Assembly: GCA_943912855.1 (NCBI GenBank)
Contig: CALTVC010000001.1
Span: 558,001 to 622,000 of the forward strand
Direction of reading: 5' to 3'
Source: an uncultured Flavobacterium sp.
GTDB lineage: Bacteria; Bacteroidota; Bacteroidia; Flavobacteriales; Flavobacteriaceae
Length of the DNA stretch: 64,000 nucleotides
The position numbers and the translations under genes are program-made. Every line of letters begins with the position of its first letter. The stretch's first letter is position 1. Of the stretch, positions 1 through 8,735 are shown in pieces. The notes under the pieces were generated by a model, which ran no database searches, had not been told where the DNA came from, and saw only the letters and a list, made by a program, of their open reading frames with translations.

Positions 1-1137
1 AGCAGCGAAGCCCGCGCGAAACTATTAAAAGAAATCTTCGGGGACGGACCGCAAGACATCGGTGTGAGTTTTATCCGCGTAAGCGTAGGCGCATCAGATC
101 TTGATGAACTGTTGTTTTCCTACAACGACCTGCCCGCCGGACAAACCGACCCAAACATTGAAAAGTTCGACTTAGGTTATGACAAGAAGTACCTCATCCC
201 GGTACTGAAACAAATCCTTGCCATCAACCCGAACATAAAACTGCTTGCCTCTCCATGGTCGCCACCCGTGTGGATGAAGGACAACGGCGATACCCGCGGA
301 GGAAGCCTTAAACCTGAATATTATCCGTCGTATGCCAAATACCTGGTAAAGTATATTCAGGAAATGAAAAAAGAAGGCATAAATATTTATGCCCTTACCA
401 TACAAAACGAACCATTGCACCCCGGCAATAACCCAAGCCTGCTGATGCCTGCCGATGCCCAAAAAGTGTTTGTAAGGGATCATCTTGGCGCAGCCTTTTC
501 CAAAAACAATATCCAAACCCGGATCATTATTTATGACCACAATGCCGACAGGCCCGATTACCCGATTAGCATACTAAACGACCCACAAGCCGCGAAGTAT
601 ATAGACGGTTCGGCTTTTCACCTGTATGGTGGAAAGGTAAGTGCCATAAGTGAGGTCCACAATGCCCACCCAGACAAAAACCTGTATTTTACAGAACAAT
701 GGGTGGGCGCGCCGGGAGATTTTGCCAAAGAAATGACCTGGCATACCGAAAACCTTATCATTGGTGCTCCGCGCAATTGGTGCAAAACCGTACTGGAATG
801 GAATCTTGCCGCAGACAACGCCCAGGAACCGCACACCGACCGTGGTGGCTGCAAAGGCTGTCTTGGCGCGGTAACCATAACCGGAGATGCATACACCCGC
901 GAACCCGCGTATTACATCATAGCACAGGCGAGTAAGTTTGTGCCAGCAGGTTCGGTACGGGTGGAGAGTAACCTGCCGCAAGATTTACCAAACGTAGCGT
1001 ACAAAATCCCTGACGGTAAAACGGTAGCCATTATTCAGAACACGTCTGAAAGTGAAAAATCAGTAGATGTTACCGATGGCACAAAGAAAACAACACTAAC
1101 CCTTAAAGCGGGTGGCATAGCTACCCTTGTACTATAA
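1..1137 (+). CDS. Glycoside hydrolase family 30 (glucosylceramidase-like), 5' end outside window
   Basis: The reading frame is open from the first base, so the N-terminus is missing; the GTG at 64 is only an internal codon. The visible part is a GH30 (beta/alpha)8 catalytic domain followed by a C-terminal beta domain ending in GGIATLVL. The acid/base glutamate lies in the IQNEP motif (codon about 409-411) and the nucleophile in YFTEQW (codon 694-696), the usual GH30 pair. Family members cleave beta-1,6-glucan or other beta-glucosidic bonds outside the cytoplasm. The stop codon is directly followed by the ATG of the GH3 gene, so the two are co-transcribed. The left flank may hold the rest of a polysaccharide utilisation locus (inference). 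Confidence 0.9.
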   Translation, partial: SSEARAKLLKEIFGDGPQDIGVSFIRVSVGASDLDELLFSYNDLPAGQTDPNIEKFDLGYDKKYLIPVLKQILAINPNIKLLASPWSPPVWMKDNGDTRGGSLKPEYYPSYAKYLVKYIQEMKKEGINIYALTIQNEPLHPGNNPSLLMPADAQKVFVRDHLGAAFSKNNIQTRIIIYDHNADRPDYPISILNDPQAAKYIDGSAFHLYGGKVSAISEVHNAHPDKNLYFTEQWVGAPGDFAKEMTWHTENLIIGAPRNWCKTVLEWNLAADNAQEPHTDRGGCKGCLGAVTITGDAYTREPAYYIIAQASKFVPAGSVRVESNLPQDLPNVAYKIPDGKTVAIIQNTSESEKSVDVTDGTKKTTLTLKAGGIATLVL

Positions 1138-3450
1138 ATGAAATTCTTTACGCAGAAGATAGCCCTTGGTTCGCTGTTGCTTGCCGGACTCATAGCCCAG
1201 GCACAGCAAAAACAGGCAGATATTGACAAAAAAGTAGATGCGCTTATAGCCAAAATGACCATCGAGGAAAAGGTAGGGCAAATGGCGCAGGTAACCCTTG
1301 ACGTAATAGGCAAAGACGGTAACCGTTATTCGGCAGCACAGCCTTTTTCGCTGGATCCTGCCAAGATGAACGACCTGTTTGCCAAATACCACGTGGGCTC
1401 GGTACTAAATACCTCAGCAAATACCGCGCTTACCACCAAACGCTGGTATGAGGTTATCAGCGAAATACAAAAGACATCGCTTAAAACCGACCGCAATAAA
1501 ATCCCGGTGTTGTACGGTGTGGACGAAATACACGGCGCTACGTATACCGATGGTGCCACGATGTTCCCGCAGCAAATAGCACAGGGCGCGGCGCGCAATC
1601 CGAAATACACTGAGCTTGGGGCATCGATAACCGCATACGAAACCCGCGCGAGTAACATTCCGTGGACATTCAGCCCGGTGCTTGATTTGGGCTTAGACCC
1701 ACGCTTTAGCCGTATGTGGGAGAGCTTTGGCGAAGACCCTTACTTATGTTCGGTGCTTGGTGCTGCCATGATAGATGGCTATGAAGGCAAAGACAACAAC
1801 ATTGCCGACCCATACAAAATAGCCAGTTGTATGAAGCACTTCCTTGGCTACCATGCTGCCACAAGCGGTAAAGACCGCACGCCAAGCTATATAAGCATAG
1901 AAGCGTTGCGCGAGTACCACCTGCCGTCATTTAAGGCTGCGGTAGATGCGGGTTCGCATACCATTATGATAAATTCGGGCATTATCAACGGGGTTCCGGT
2001 GCATGCCAGCTATGATATCCTTACAAAACTGCTAAAACAGGAGCTGGGCTTTAACGGGCTTGTGGTTACCGACTGGGCAGACATTGAAAACCTGCACAGG
2101 CGCGACAGGGTAGCCGCTACTGATAAGGAAGCCATAATGCTGGCCATAAATGCCGGTATAGACATGAGCATGATTCCTTATAACTATGAGGTTTTTTGTG
2201 ATAATTTAACCGCCCTTGTTAAAGAAGGCAAGGTAAAGCAGGAAAGGATAGACGATGCCGTACGCAGAATCTTAAAAGTAAAGTATGCACTGAACCTTTT
2301 TGATAAGCCGAATACACACTATAAGGATTACCCGAAATTTGGCAGTAAAGAACATGAAAAAGCAGCGTATGATATGGCTGCCGAAGCCATTACTCTGCTA
2401 AAAAACGAAGATAACGTGCTTCCGCTAAAAAAGACCACCAAAGTATTGGTTACCGGCCCTAACGCTAACAGCATGCGCACCCTAAACGGTGCGTGGACGT
2501 ACAGTTGGCAAGGCGACCGCGTAGAACTTCACGCCGGTAAATACAACACCATCCTTGAGGCAGTACAGAACGAAATAGGCAAACAAAACGTTACCTATGT
2601 ACCGGGCGTAAGCTACAAAATGGATGGTCATTACTACGATGAGTATACCGATAAAATGGACGAAGCTGTGGCTGCTGCCAAAAATGCCGATGTGGTACTG
2701 CTTTGCCTCGGCGAAAACAGCTACACCGAAAAACCGGGCGACATGAACGACCTGTACATGAGCGACCTGCAAACCGAGCTGGCGCAGAAAATAGCCGCTA
2801 CCGGAAAAACGGTTATCCTTATTCTTAACGAAGGTCGCCCAAGAGTAATAAGCAAGTTTGAGCAACAAATGAAGGGTATTGTACAAACGTACCTGCCGGG
2901 TAACTTTGGTGGTGATGCATTGGCAGAGATCTTGTTTGGCGATGTAAACCCAAGCGGGAAACTGCCGTATACCTACCCTCGTTACCCGAACTCAACCATT
3001 GGTTATATCCATAAACCAAGCGAGGAGCAGAAGAAAGCCGAAGGCGTGTACAACTATGAAGCTGATTATAACCCGCAATATCTTTTTGCACACGGACTTA
3101 GTTATACCACCTTTGAATATAAAGACCTTAAACTTAACAAGGCATCGATACGAAAAGGTGAAAACATTCAGGTGAGTGTTACGGTAACCAACACAGGGAA
3201 AGTAACCGGAAAAGAAGTAGTGCACCTGTTTACCAGCGACCTGTATGCCAGTAGTGTAACACCAGACGTAAAGCGCCTGCGTCGTTTTGAGAAAATAGAA
3301 CTGAAACCGGGCGAAAGCAAAACCGTAAGCTTTGAGCTTAACCCTGCCGACCTTAGCTATATAGGCAGAGATGGGCAGACCATACTGGAAGCAGGCGACT
3401 TTGAAGTGGCCATAGATAAGCTAAAGGCACAATTTAACATGGCTGAATAG
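1138..3450 (+). CDS. bglX: Glycoside hydrolase family 3 beta-glucosidase
   Basis: A 770-residue protein with a Sec signal peptide ending near AQAQQ (residue 22-24), so it is probably periplasmic. It has the normal GH3 order: N-terminal TIM barrel, alpha/beta sandwich, and a C-terminal fibronectin-III-like domain from about residue 650. The catalytic nucleophile is Asp312 in VVTDW, and the KHFLGY substrate-pocket motif is at about 233. It removes terminal beta-D-glucosyl units from oligosaccharides. The start abuts the GH30 stop with no spacer, which argues for shared use on one glucan, plausibly a beta-1,3/1,6-glucan such as laminarin (inference). Length and motifs are complete. Confidence 0.93.
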   Translation: MKFFTQKIALGSLLLAGLIAQAQQKQADIDKKVDALIAKMTIEEKVGQMAQVTLDVIGKDGNRYSAAQPFSLDPAKMNDLFAKYHVGSVLNTSANTALTTKRWYEVISEIQKTSLKTDRNKIPVLYGVDEIHGATYTDGATMFPQQIAQGAARNPKYTELGASITAYETRASNIPWTFSPVLDLGLDPRFSRMWESFGEDPYLCSVLGAAMIDGYEGKDNNIADPYKIASCMKHFLGYHAATSGKDRTPSYISIEALREYHLPSFKAAVDAGSHTIMINSGIINGVPVHASYDILTKLLKQELGFNGLVVTDWADIENLHRRDRVAATDKEAIMLAINAGIDMSMIPYNYEVFCDNLTALVKEGKVKQERIDDAVRRILKVKYALNLFDKPNTHYKDYPKFGSKEHEKAAYDMAAEAITLLKNEDNVLPLKKTTKVLVTGPNANSMRTLNGAWTYSWQGDRVELHAGKYNTILEAVQNEIGKQNVTYVPGVSYKMDGHYYDEYTDKMDEAVAAAKNADVVLLCLGENSYTEKPGDMNDLYMSDLQTELAQKIAATGKTVILILNEGRPRVISKFEQQMKGIVQTYLPGNFGGDALAEILFGDVNPSGKLPYTYPRYPNSTIGYIHKPSEEQKKAEGVYNYEADYNPQYLFAHGLSYTTFEYKDLKLNKASIRKGENIQVSVTVTNTGKVTGKEVVHLFTSDLYASSVTPDVKRLRRFEKIELKPGESKTVSFELNPADLSYIGRDGQTILEAGDFEVAIDKLKAQFNMAE

Positions 3451-3498
3451 TATAAGTTTTTCATACATAAAAAGCGTTTTAGGTTAGTACTTCACACG

Positions 3499-3537
3499 AA
3501 AAACCCGGCAGTTGTAATGACTGCCGGGTTTTTTATT
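3499..3537 (+). terminator. Rho-independent terminator after bglX
   Basis: An 11-bp stem (AAACCCGGCAG / CTGCCGGGTTT) with a 9-nt loop is followed by a T-rich tail. It lies 50 bp after the bglX stop and should end the GH30-bglX operon. Confidence 0.85.
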
Positions 3538-3944
3538 TGGTTTTGATTCAAATACCTTCTCCACCCCTCCCTGCGGGTACCCCTCTTCAAAACCATCGTG
3601 TGAAAACATCTTTGCGCCTTGGCGACTTTGCGTGAAATCTTACCACAACGAACACAAAGTTTTATCACAAAGTTCAACAAAGCCTGTTTGGAATTAGTTT
3701 TTCAAGTAACAAAAAGCACAAAGACTTTCCTTTGGAAAGTTGAAGAGAACACAAGCCTAGGCGGGAGTCCACACGATAGTACGAAGAGCAGGAATTAGAG
3801 CACCATAAAAGCAGAGTGGTATTCCCCTCCTTTGGAGGGGGTGCCCGCAGGGCAGGGTGGAACTGAATTATAAACAAAAATTTACAATGAAATCCATAAC
3901 CTCATTTGAAGAAAAATCGTGAACTTCGTGTCAAACAAAAAAGC
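3538..3944. other. Gene-free 400-bp region made of degenerate repeats
   Basis: No plausible gene is present. The stretch contains TTTGCG-type phrases (3609-3640), CAAAG phrases (3650-3725), a TCCTTTGGA hairpin, and an inverted pair of GC-rich boxes described separately. A promoter for the amidase at 3945 should lie near its right end, but no clear TAnnTTTG box was seen. Confidence 0.6.
3561..3860. repeat. Pair of inverted ~25-bp GC-rich boxes, 250 bp apart
   Basis: The box at 3561-3585 (CCACCCCTCCCTGCGGG...) is close to the reverse complement of the box at 3835-3860 (...CCCGCAGGGCAGGGTGG), with only a few mismatches. The second box is preceded by its own hairpin, CCCCTCCTTTGGAGGGG. The layout could be a small non-coding element or two independent insertions of one repeat family in opposite orientation. 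Confidence 0.6.
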
Positions 3945-4709
3945 ATGAAAATATCCCTTATACAAACCACCCTTTCCTGGGAAGATGCTGTGGCTAACCG
4001 CTCGCATTTTACTTCGCTTATAGATAACATTGATACGACCGACCTTATAGTGCTTCCCGAAATGTTTGCATCAGGGTTTACCATGAACCCCGCCACCGTA
4101 GCCGAAGCACCTGATGGCGCTACCGTACAATGGATGCAGCAAACCGCAAAGGCAAAAAACTGTGCCGTTACCGGAAGCCTTGCCATAAAAGAAGGAGATA
4201 ATTACTACAATCGGCTGTTTTTTGTATTCCCTGACGAGAGTATTCAAACCTATAATAAGCGACATTTGTTTTCGTATGCCGATGAGCACAAGCACTACAC
4301 TAAAGGCATTGAAAAACTGGTTGTAGACTACAAAGGCTGGAGGATTTGTCCGCTGATATGTTACGACCTGCGTTTCCCGGTATTTGCCCGAAATGTGGAG
4401 GATTATGATGTATTGCTTTATGTAGCCAACTGGCCTCAGGTACGCACCTTTGCGTGGGATGCACTGTTAAAGGCACGCGCCATAGAAAACCTCAGCTATA
4501 CAATAGGCGTTAACCGTGTGGGATTAGACGGCAATGACCATGCATACTCAGGCCATACACAGGTGCTGGACGCTTTGGGAGCCCATCTACTGGAACCAAC
4601 CGAAGCAGACGGCGTGTTTACAGTTGAGCTTAATAAAGAAGCCTTAGAAGCAACCAGAACCCGATTTACGTTTTTAAACGACAAGGATGATTTCGAAATA
4701 AAGCTTTAA
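3945..4709 (+). CDS. Nitrilase-superfamily omega-amidase (YafV/NIT2-like)
   Basis: A 254-residue cytoplasmic hydrolase of the carbon-nitrogen hydrolase fold. The catalytic triad is visible: Glu39 in VLPEMF, Lys105 in YNKRHL and Cys139 in LICYDLRFP. The ADEHKHYTKG stretch after the lysine is typical of the YafV/NIT2 omega-amidase branch, which hydrolyses alpha-ketoglutaramate or alpha-ketosuccinamate and so repairs or salvages transaminase products. I chose ATG 3945 because the protein family begins with MKISLIQ; the frame extends to a TTG at 3906 but those residues are not family-like. It is monocistronic and convergent with the next gene. Substrate assignment is by family only. Confidence 0.88.
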   Translation: MKISLIQTTLSWEDAVANRSHFTSLIDNIDTTDLIVLPEMFASGFTMNPATVAEAPDGATVQWMQQTAKAKNCAVTGSLAIKEGDNYYNRLFFVFPDESIQTYNKRHLFSYADEHKHYTKGIEKLVVDYKGWRICPLICYDLRFPVFARNVEDYDVLLYVANWPQVRTFAWDALLKARAIENLSYTIGVNRVGLDGNDHAYSGHTQVLDALGAHLLEPTEADGVFTVELNKEALEATRTRFTFLNDKDDFEIKL

Positions 4710-4713
4710 AAAG

Positions 4714-4785
4714 TTAAGCCACTAATTTCATGAATTTGCACAAATCTTAATTAGTGTGCATTCGTGAAATTAGTGGCTTTTTATA
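4714..4785. terminator. Bidirectional hairpin between convergent genes
   Basis: An inverted repeat (AAGCCACTAATTTCA ... TGAAATTAGTGGCTT) with a T-rich right arm lies between the amidase gene and the leftward lipoprotein gene. The arms also resemble word-like intergenic repeats elsewhere in this window. Confidence 0.7.
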
Positions 4786-4810
4786 TTCGTAATTCTGAAT
4801 TTGTAATTGA

Positions 4811-6448
4811 CTATCCTCCGGCATCGAAGTCTTCTTCCCAATCCCAGATGGCGCGAACCTCAACTTCTTTTATCTTTTTCGGATTCTTTTCGTCCATTTT
4901 GTAAATGACTTCCTCGGGTTGGATTTTTTTCAGGTAATCACCTGTATCCCATTCGCCGTTTTTATTATCATCATAAATAAGGCGCAGAATGTACTTTCGG
5001 GGTTCCAGGAGTTTAAAATCGAGTTGGGTTTCCTTCTCAGAATATGCCGATTCCAGCACTTCGCCCTTATCATTAATAAGCTCTAATATAACCGGGAAAC
5101 GTTTTACATTTTTCAGCTTTACGTACATATTGCCATAATCGGTATAGGCACGGGTAGAAAGCTTGTAGTTAAGGGTATCGTTTTGCTTACCGTAGAAATC
5201 AGTAAGTGCACCCGGCATCATCGTCATACGGTATTTTTCATTCTCAACCTTCTCAAAATCAAAAAATACCTTATGGTTAAAATCATCGCGTGTATGTGTA
5301 AACGGCACGGCTACAGAATCTTTGTTAACTAGAGTAATTTTACTCAGGTCTATGTTTTCAAGTGGTGTGGTGGTGGTAATGGTAAAGCGTTCCCTAAAGT
5401 GCAGGCCTCCCTTTTGTACGGCATCTATACTCAGCGAGTCGGCAGCTTTCATCTCCTTATATTTTACGGTATATGACTTTTCGCCACCCGGCTGGTCTAC
5501 CATTACTTTTATAGAGTCTTTAATGCCACGTGGCAGCCATAGCTGCAGGGAGTCCTTGTTTTTAAGCGCGGTAACCCTGCTGCGAATGTCTTCGTTATTT
5601 ACCGCGTTCTTTACCTTTACTTTAATGTCTTTGGCACTATTGCCCTCGTAAGGCAACAACAGCCTGTTAGACGATTCGTTAGACGGCTTAAATGATTTAA
5701 ACGGCAGTTTTTCCTTAAACAGGTCGAGCCTGAAAAGCGTGTCATTTGGCACATTTAGTGGCGCTCCCAAAAATGCCAGCTTATCTGACTTAGGGTTGTA
5801 CACGTAGTTTTTACCTACATCTTTCATGGCAAAAAGATGGTACTTACCCTGCTTAATGTTTTGGATGGAAAATATCTTAATACTGTCCAGCGTATTGGTT
5901 ACATACACCGGTTTTTCCTTGTAAATGGTACTGTCGTTAAACTTCTCATTTGCCTCGTAGAGCATTACCGTTACAAAGTTATCCGTCTTGATGTCGTGGG
6001 CATCCTTGATTTCACCTTGTACCTTTAGCGAATCGATATACGAACCTGTAGAAAACACAAACCGGAACTGCGTATACGGGTTACCTTCGTTGTTATCGGT
6101 AATACTTTGCCCGAAGTTAAAGTTGTACGTAGTATTTGCCGGAAGCGTGTCTTTTATCTTGATGCTGATAAACTTGCTGGCACTACCCATCGGTATAATG
6201 TCCGGCTGGTATTTAAGCGGTGGCGAAATAATCAGCTGCTTGTTTACGTCTTTTACCTTAATGTACTCGTCAAAATCTATGCGTATTTCGTTACCTGTAA
6301 AATTAATGGTATTATTAGCGGGAGAACTGCTTACCATAATAGGCGGAATGGTATCTTTTTCGCCACCGGTTATGGTACCCCTTTTGGCACAGCCGGTAAG
6401 CAATGCCGAGATAATTAGCACATATAGTAGAAGATTACGCTTAAGCAT
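4811..6448 (-). CDS. Lipoprotein with N-terminal bacterial Ig-like (Big_5-type) domain
   Basis: A 545-residue protein starting MLKRNLLLYVL with a lipobox (LLTGC), so it is a predicted lipoprotein. After the lipid anchor, a PP-x-SSPANNTxxF-type stretch leading to IDFDEYIKV matches the Ig-like Big_5 domain. The remainder is beta-rich without a named catalytic motif and ends in an acidic tail. The frame extends upstream to 6538 but would overlap comF; ATG 6448 gives a clean signal peptide, so I prefer it. It lies downstream of comF in the same direction, 70 bp away. Similar proteins are common single-copy genes in Flavobacteriaceae, with no known role that I can state. Confidence 0.8.
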   Translation of the reverse strand: MLKRNLLLYVLIISALLTGCAKRGTITGGEKDTIPPIMVSSSPANNTINFTGNEIRIDFDEYIKVKDVNKQLIISPPLKYQPDIIPMGSASKFISIKIKDTLPANTTYNFNFGQSITDNNEGNPYTQFRFVFSTGSYIDSLKVQGEIKDAHDIKTDNFVTVMLYEANEKFNDSTIYKEKPVYVTNTLDSIKIFSIQNIKQGKYHLFAMKDVGKNYVYNPKSDKLAFLGAPLNVPNDTLFRLDLFKEKLPFKSFKPSNESSNRLLLPYEGNSAKDIKVKVKNAVNNEDIRSRVTALKNKDSLQLWLPRGIKDSIKVMVDQPGGEKSYTVKYKEMKAADSLSIDAVQKGGLHFRERFTITTTTPLENIDLSKITLVNKDSVAVPFTHTRDDFNHKVFFDFEKVENEKYRMTMMPGALTDFYGKQNDTLNYKLSTRAYTDYGNMYVKLKNVKRFPVILELINDKGEVLESAYSEKETQLDFKLLEPRKYILRLIYDDNKNGEWDTGDYLKKIQPEEVIYKMDEKNPKKIKEVEVRAIWDWEEDFDAGG

Positions 6449-6518
6449 AAGGATTTTTAAAAATTGTAACGGCAAAATAACGATTATATTTACTGATGCG
6501 GAAATGTTTTGCCGAAAT

Positions 6519-7202
6519 TTAGCTTTGGGCGTAGGCAATGGTAACTATGCTCAGACGGGCATTGGGGATTTCCAGCAATAACTTACCGCAGGCTTCGAGG
6601 GTAGCACCTGTGGTAATCACATCGTCTATGAGCAGGAAATGCTTGCCCTCATGCACCTCAGCATTACGGATGCCAAAGGCACTCCCTACCCCGACAGCCC
6701 GTTTTTCACGACCTTTTTTGGTTTGTGTTTTGGTATACGTTTCCCGAACCAGAACATTATCGGTGTACGGAATATCCAGCCCTTTAGACAATGCCAACCC
6801 AAACTCCGTTACCTGGTTGTAGCCACGTTCCCTGAGCCTTCGCGGGTGCAACGGCACGGGGATGATGTCTGTTACCGTTTGCAGCTCAGGAACCTTTTGT
6901 AATAGCGTTGCATACAGCCCGCCCATAACCCGCCCTACCGGCTGTTGTTTTCGGTATTTAAGGTTATGCACCAGCTCCTGCACTATGCCTTCTTTATGGA
7001 AATACACCAATGCCGACGCGTGTTCTAACGGTAGGCGTCCGTAGAATTTCTGTGCGGTTTCGTTGCCCGGGTTCAGGTAGTGGTTAGTAAACGGCAGGTC
7101 ATGACGGCAGCGGGTACAAATGGTGTCTTCGTACTCCAGCAGCAGGGCATCGCAGCCGTTGCAGAGGGTTGGGTACAGGAGGTTGATTAGGGATTGGAAC
7201 AT
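6519..7202 (-). CDS. comF: ComF family amidophosphoribosyltransferase-like protein
   Basis: A 227-residue cytoplasmic protein. A zinc-finger pair, C14xxC17 and C29xxC32, is followed by a phosphoribosyltransferase fold with the PRPP-binding loop FLLIDDVITTGAT at about 189-201 and the conserved RRLRERGYNQ motif at 121-130. In naturally competent bacteria ComF homologues act in uptake or processing of transforming DNA; in Bacteroidetes the exact role is untested. The first 20 nt of the coding region are repeated exactly at the start of the next upstream gene. The length is normal. Confidence 0.92.
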   Translation of the reverse strand: MFQSLINLLYPTLCNGCDALLLEYEDTICTRCRHDLPFTNHYLNPGNETAQKFYGRLPLEHASALVYFHKEGIVQELVHNLKYRKQQPVGRVMGGLYATLLQKVPELQTVTDIIPVPLHPRRLRERGYNQVTEFGLALSKGLDIPYTDNVLVRETYTKTQTKKGREKRAVGVGSAFGIRNAEVHEGKHFLLIDDVITTGATLEACGKLLLEIPNARLSIVTIAYAQS

Positions 7203-7214
7203 TTTGGTTGTTGG

Positions 7215-7841
7215 TTATTTTCTAATTTTTATCAGTGTGTCCTTAGTCATTATATCGTGCTCAATGGTATCCATATATTCGATACTGAACTTAAATTCGG
7301 TTTTGTTTATTTTGGTTATGCGGTCTTTATAGCTGTCCTTTTCATACATCCAGTTTTTGGCAAGCACCGCCCATATTTTCTTTTTTTGGTCGTACGAATA
7401 AATGTAAATACCTACGTGACTGCCAATCCACCAGCCCGTCTGGAATACAAACTCATTAATACCGTCTTCATCAAGGTCGCCCAGCGGCTCTATACCGCCC
7501 CAAAGTGAGTTTCCATGCCAAATTTCGGGATACCCGGCCGAGAACCGTATGCGGTTATAGCAGGTATCGTTCACGCAGCCGGCAAATTCAAACTCGCCGG
7601 GGCGGCCCTCAAACGGTGTTTCATAGTAGGGTGGTGTGTATACGTAAGCGGTATCGGGGCGGTGGTCGCCGTCCATGTCGCCAAGCGGGTAGGGTTCCCA
7701 TTTGCCTTTTACATAGGTTTTCCCTTCCGGGATTTTCACAGTGGGTTCAGGCTGCTTCTTAGTATGGCAACTTATCAGGAATGTCGTAACAATAAGAAAA
7801 ATGGTGTAGCTGAGTAGAGGCTTGATTAGGGATTGGAACAT
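7215..7841 (-). CDS. Predicted lipoprotein with FG-GAP/EF-hand-like Asp loops
   Basis: A 208-residue protein whose first 25 residues form a lipoprotein signal ending in LISC. Two acidic loops, GDMDGDHRPD and GDLDEDGINE, look like the Ca2+-binding DxDxDG loops of FG-GAP/integrin-like repeats. No enzyme motif is seen. The gene lies 12 bp upstream of comF in the same direction. Its first 20 nt (codons for MFQSLI) are identical to those of comF, so the N-terminus may have been built by a local duplication or recombination. Function unknown. Confidence 0.75.
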   Translation of the reverse strand: MFQSLIKPLLSYTIFLIVTTFLISCHTKKQPEPTVKIPEGKTYVKGKWEPYPLGDMDGDHRPDTAYVYTPPYYETPFEGRPGEFEFAGCVNDTCYNRIRFSAGYPEIWHGNSLWGGIEPLGDLDEDGINEFVFQTGWWIGSHVGIYIYSYDQKKKIWAVLAKNWMYEKDSYKDRITKINKTEFKFSIEYMDTIEHDIMTKDTLIKIRK

Positions 7842-7854
7842 AGGGGTTGGTCAA

Positions 7855-8376
7855 TTATTCATTAGTAACACCATTGCTATATTCAAAATATGACTGTATA
7901 ATTACGGCGTCTTTTGTAATCATATCCCTTATGCTGGCATTTCCGTCTATTAACCATTCTGCAGCATATTTACCTTCTCCTTCAGAAAAACGGGCTTTTA
8001 CAATACAAGCCCCTTCATTTCCACATATAATTTCATATAATTTTTCATCAGCAACTGCATCGAGCCAAGGATTATACATGTTATCTATTTGAAGGTTATA
8101 TATTTTATTCCCTTTTTTTAATACTGCTTTCGAAAGTATATATTTTGGCACTTCTGTATCTGACCCAAATATTGGGATGTTATCAATCGAAACAATATGC
8201 GTGTCCTTATATTCGATTTTGTGTTTTTTCGGGTTAAACTTTTCCCGTGATAATTCAAGAGTAGTGTCGCCGCCAAGCGTAATTTTAATATTATCGCCTT
8301 TTAATTGCGTTTCCTGCCCGTTGCATAAAATGGGGATAAGGAGTATTATTGGTAAGATTTTCTGTAAAAATTTCAT
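7855..8376 (-). CDS. Exported hypothetical protein
   Basis: A 173-residue protein with a Sec signal peptide (MKFLQKILPIILLIPILCNGQ). I placed the start at ATG 8376; the frame continues upstream to 8415 but adds a non-hydrophobic head. The mature part is short, beta-rich and without cysteines in a recognisable pattern. No family was recognised. It is 13 bp from the lipoprotein gene and visibly more AT-rich than mfd or bglX. The two may form a small unit with comF. Confidence 0.7.
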   Translation of the reverse strand: MKFLQKILPIILLIPILCNGQETQLKGDNIKITLGGDTTLELSREKFNPKKHKIEYKDTHIVSIDNIPIFGSDTEVPKYILSKAVLKKGNKIYNLQIDNMYNPWLDAVADEKLYEIICGNEGACIVKARFSEGEGKYAAEWLIDGNASIRDMITKDAVIIQSYFEYSNGVTNE

Positions 8377-8470
8377 TGTCAAATACTGTCTTGTTGTTGC
8401 GGCATTAAGGCCCATATTAACTTGATATGTTTGGTTTGCATAAACCTACAAAAAATATCCTAACAAAAAA

Positions 8471-8570
8471 GAGATTACCGCGCTCCGTTCCTCCGTTCGC
8501 AATGACAAACCGAATTGGGATGTTTTCTTCACACACCGTCACTGCGAGGTACGAAGCAGTCTCACACCGC
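8471..8570. repeat. Degenerate TCATTGCGAG-family palindrome
   Basis: It contains ATTACCGCGCTCCG...TTCGCAATGACA and then CACTGCGAGGTACGAAGCAGTCT, recognisable but mutated halves of the element that is well preserved at 38015 and 42171. Confidence 0.6.
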
Positions 8571-8620
8571 ACCCTAAACCCTCCCCGAGAGGAAATAGCT
8601 TCACCGTATTTACAACAACA

Positions 8621-8660
8621 TTTCTGAGCAGCTTAGCAGCTCAGAAACTAAGTAGCTCTT
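8621..8660. repeat. Word repeat TTTCTGAGCAGCTTAGC / CTCAGAAACTAAGTAGC
   Basis: A small inverted arrangement of the same words (TTTCTGAG, CTTAGC, TAGCT) that occur at 60882 and 61550. Confidence 0.55.
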
Positions 8661-8709
8661 ATTACAAATCCCCCTAATTTATTTATGAAAAACTTTGGCT
8701 CGGGATTTG

Positions 8710-8717
8710 TAAATTTG
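8710..8717 (+). promoter_or_regulatory. Bacteroidetes -7 box TAAATTTG
   Basis: An exact TAnnTTTG match 18 nt before the ATG at 8736. A TTTG lies at 8694-8697, closer than the usual 19-nt spacing, so the -33 element is uncertain. Confidence 0.55.
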
Positions 8718-8735
8718 CAGTGCAAAAGTGTACCC

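Larger units (their letters stand above)
8377..8735. other. Divergent intergenic region of repeats and one promoter
   Basis: No gene is seen. It holds a degenerate member of the TCATTGCGAG palindrome family (8471-8570), a fragment of a CCCTCCCC box (8578-8592), a CTGAG/TAGCT word repeat (8621-8660) and the promoter at 8710. A short open frame at 8427-8627 consists of repeat sequence and is not considered real. Confidence 0.6.

Noticed and set aside
8427..8627. A 66-codon plus-strand frame.
   Set aside because: Made almost entirely of intergenic repeat sequence.
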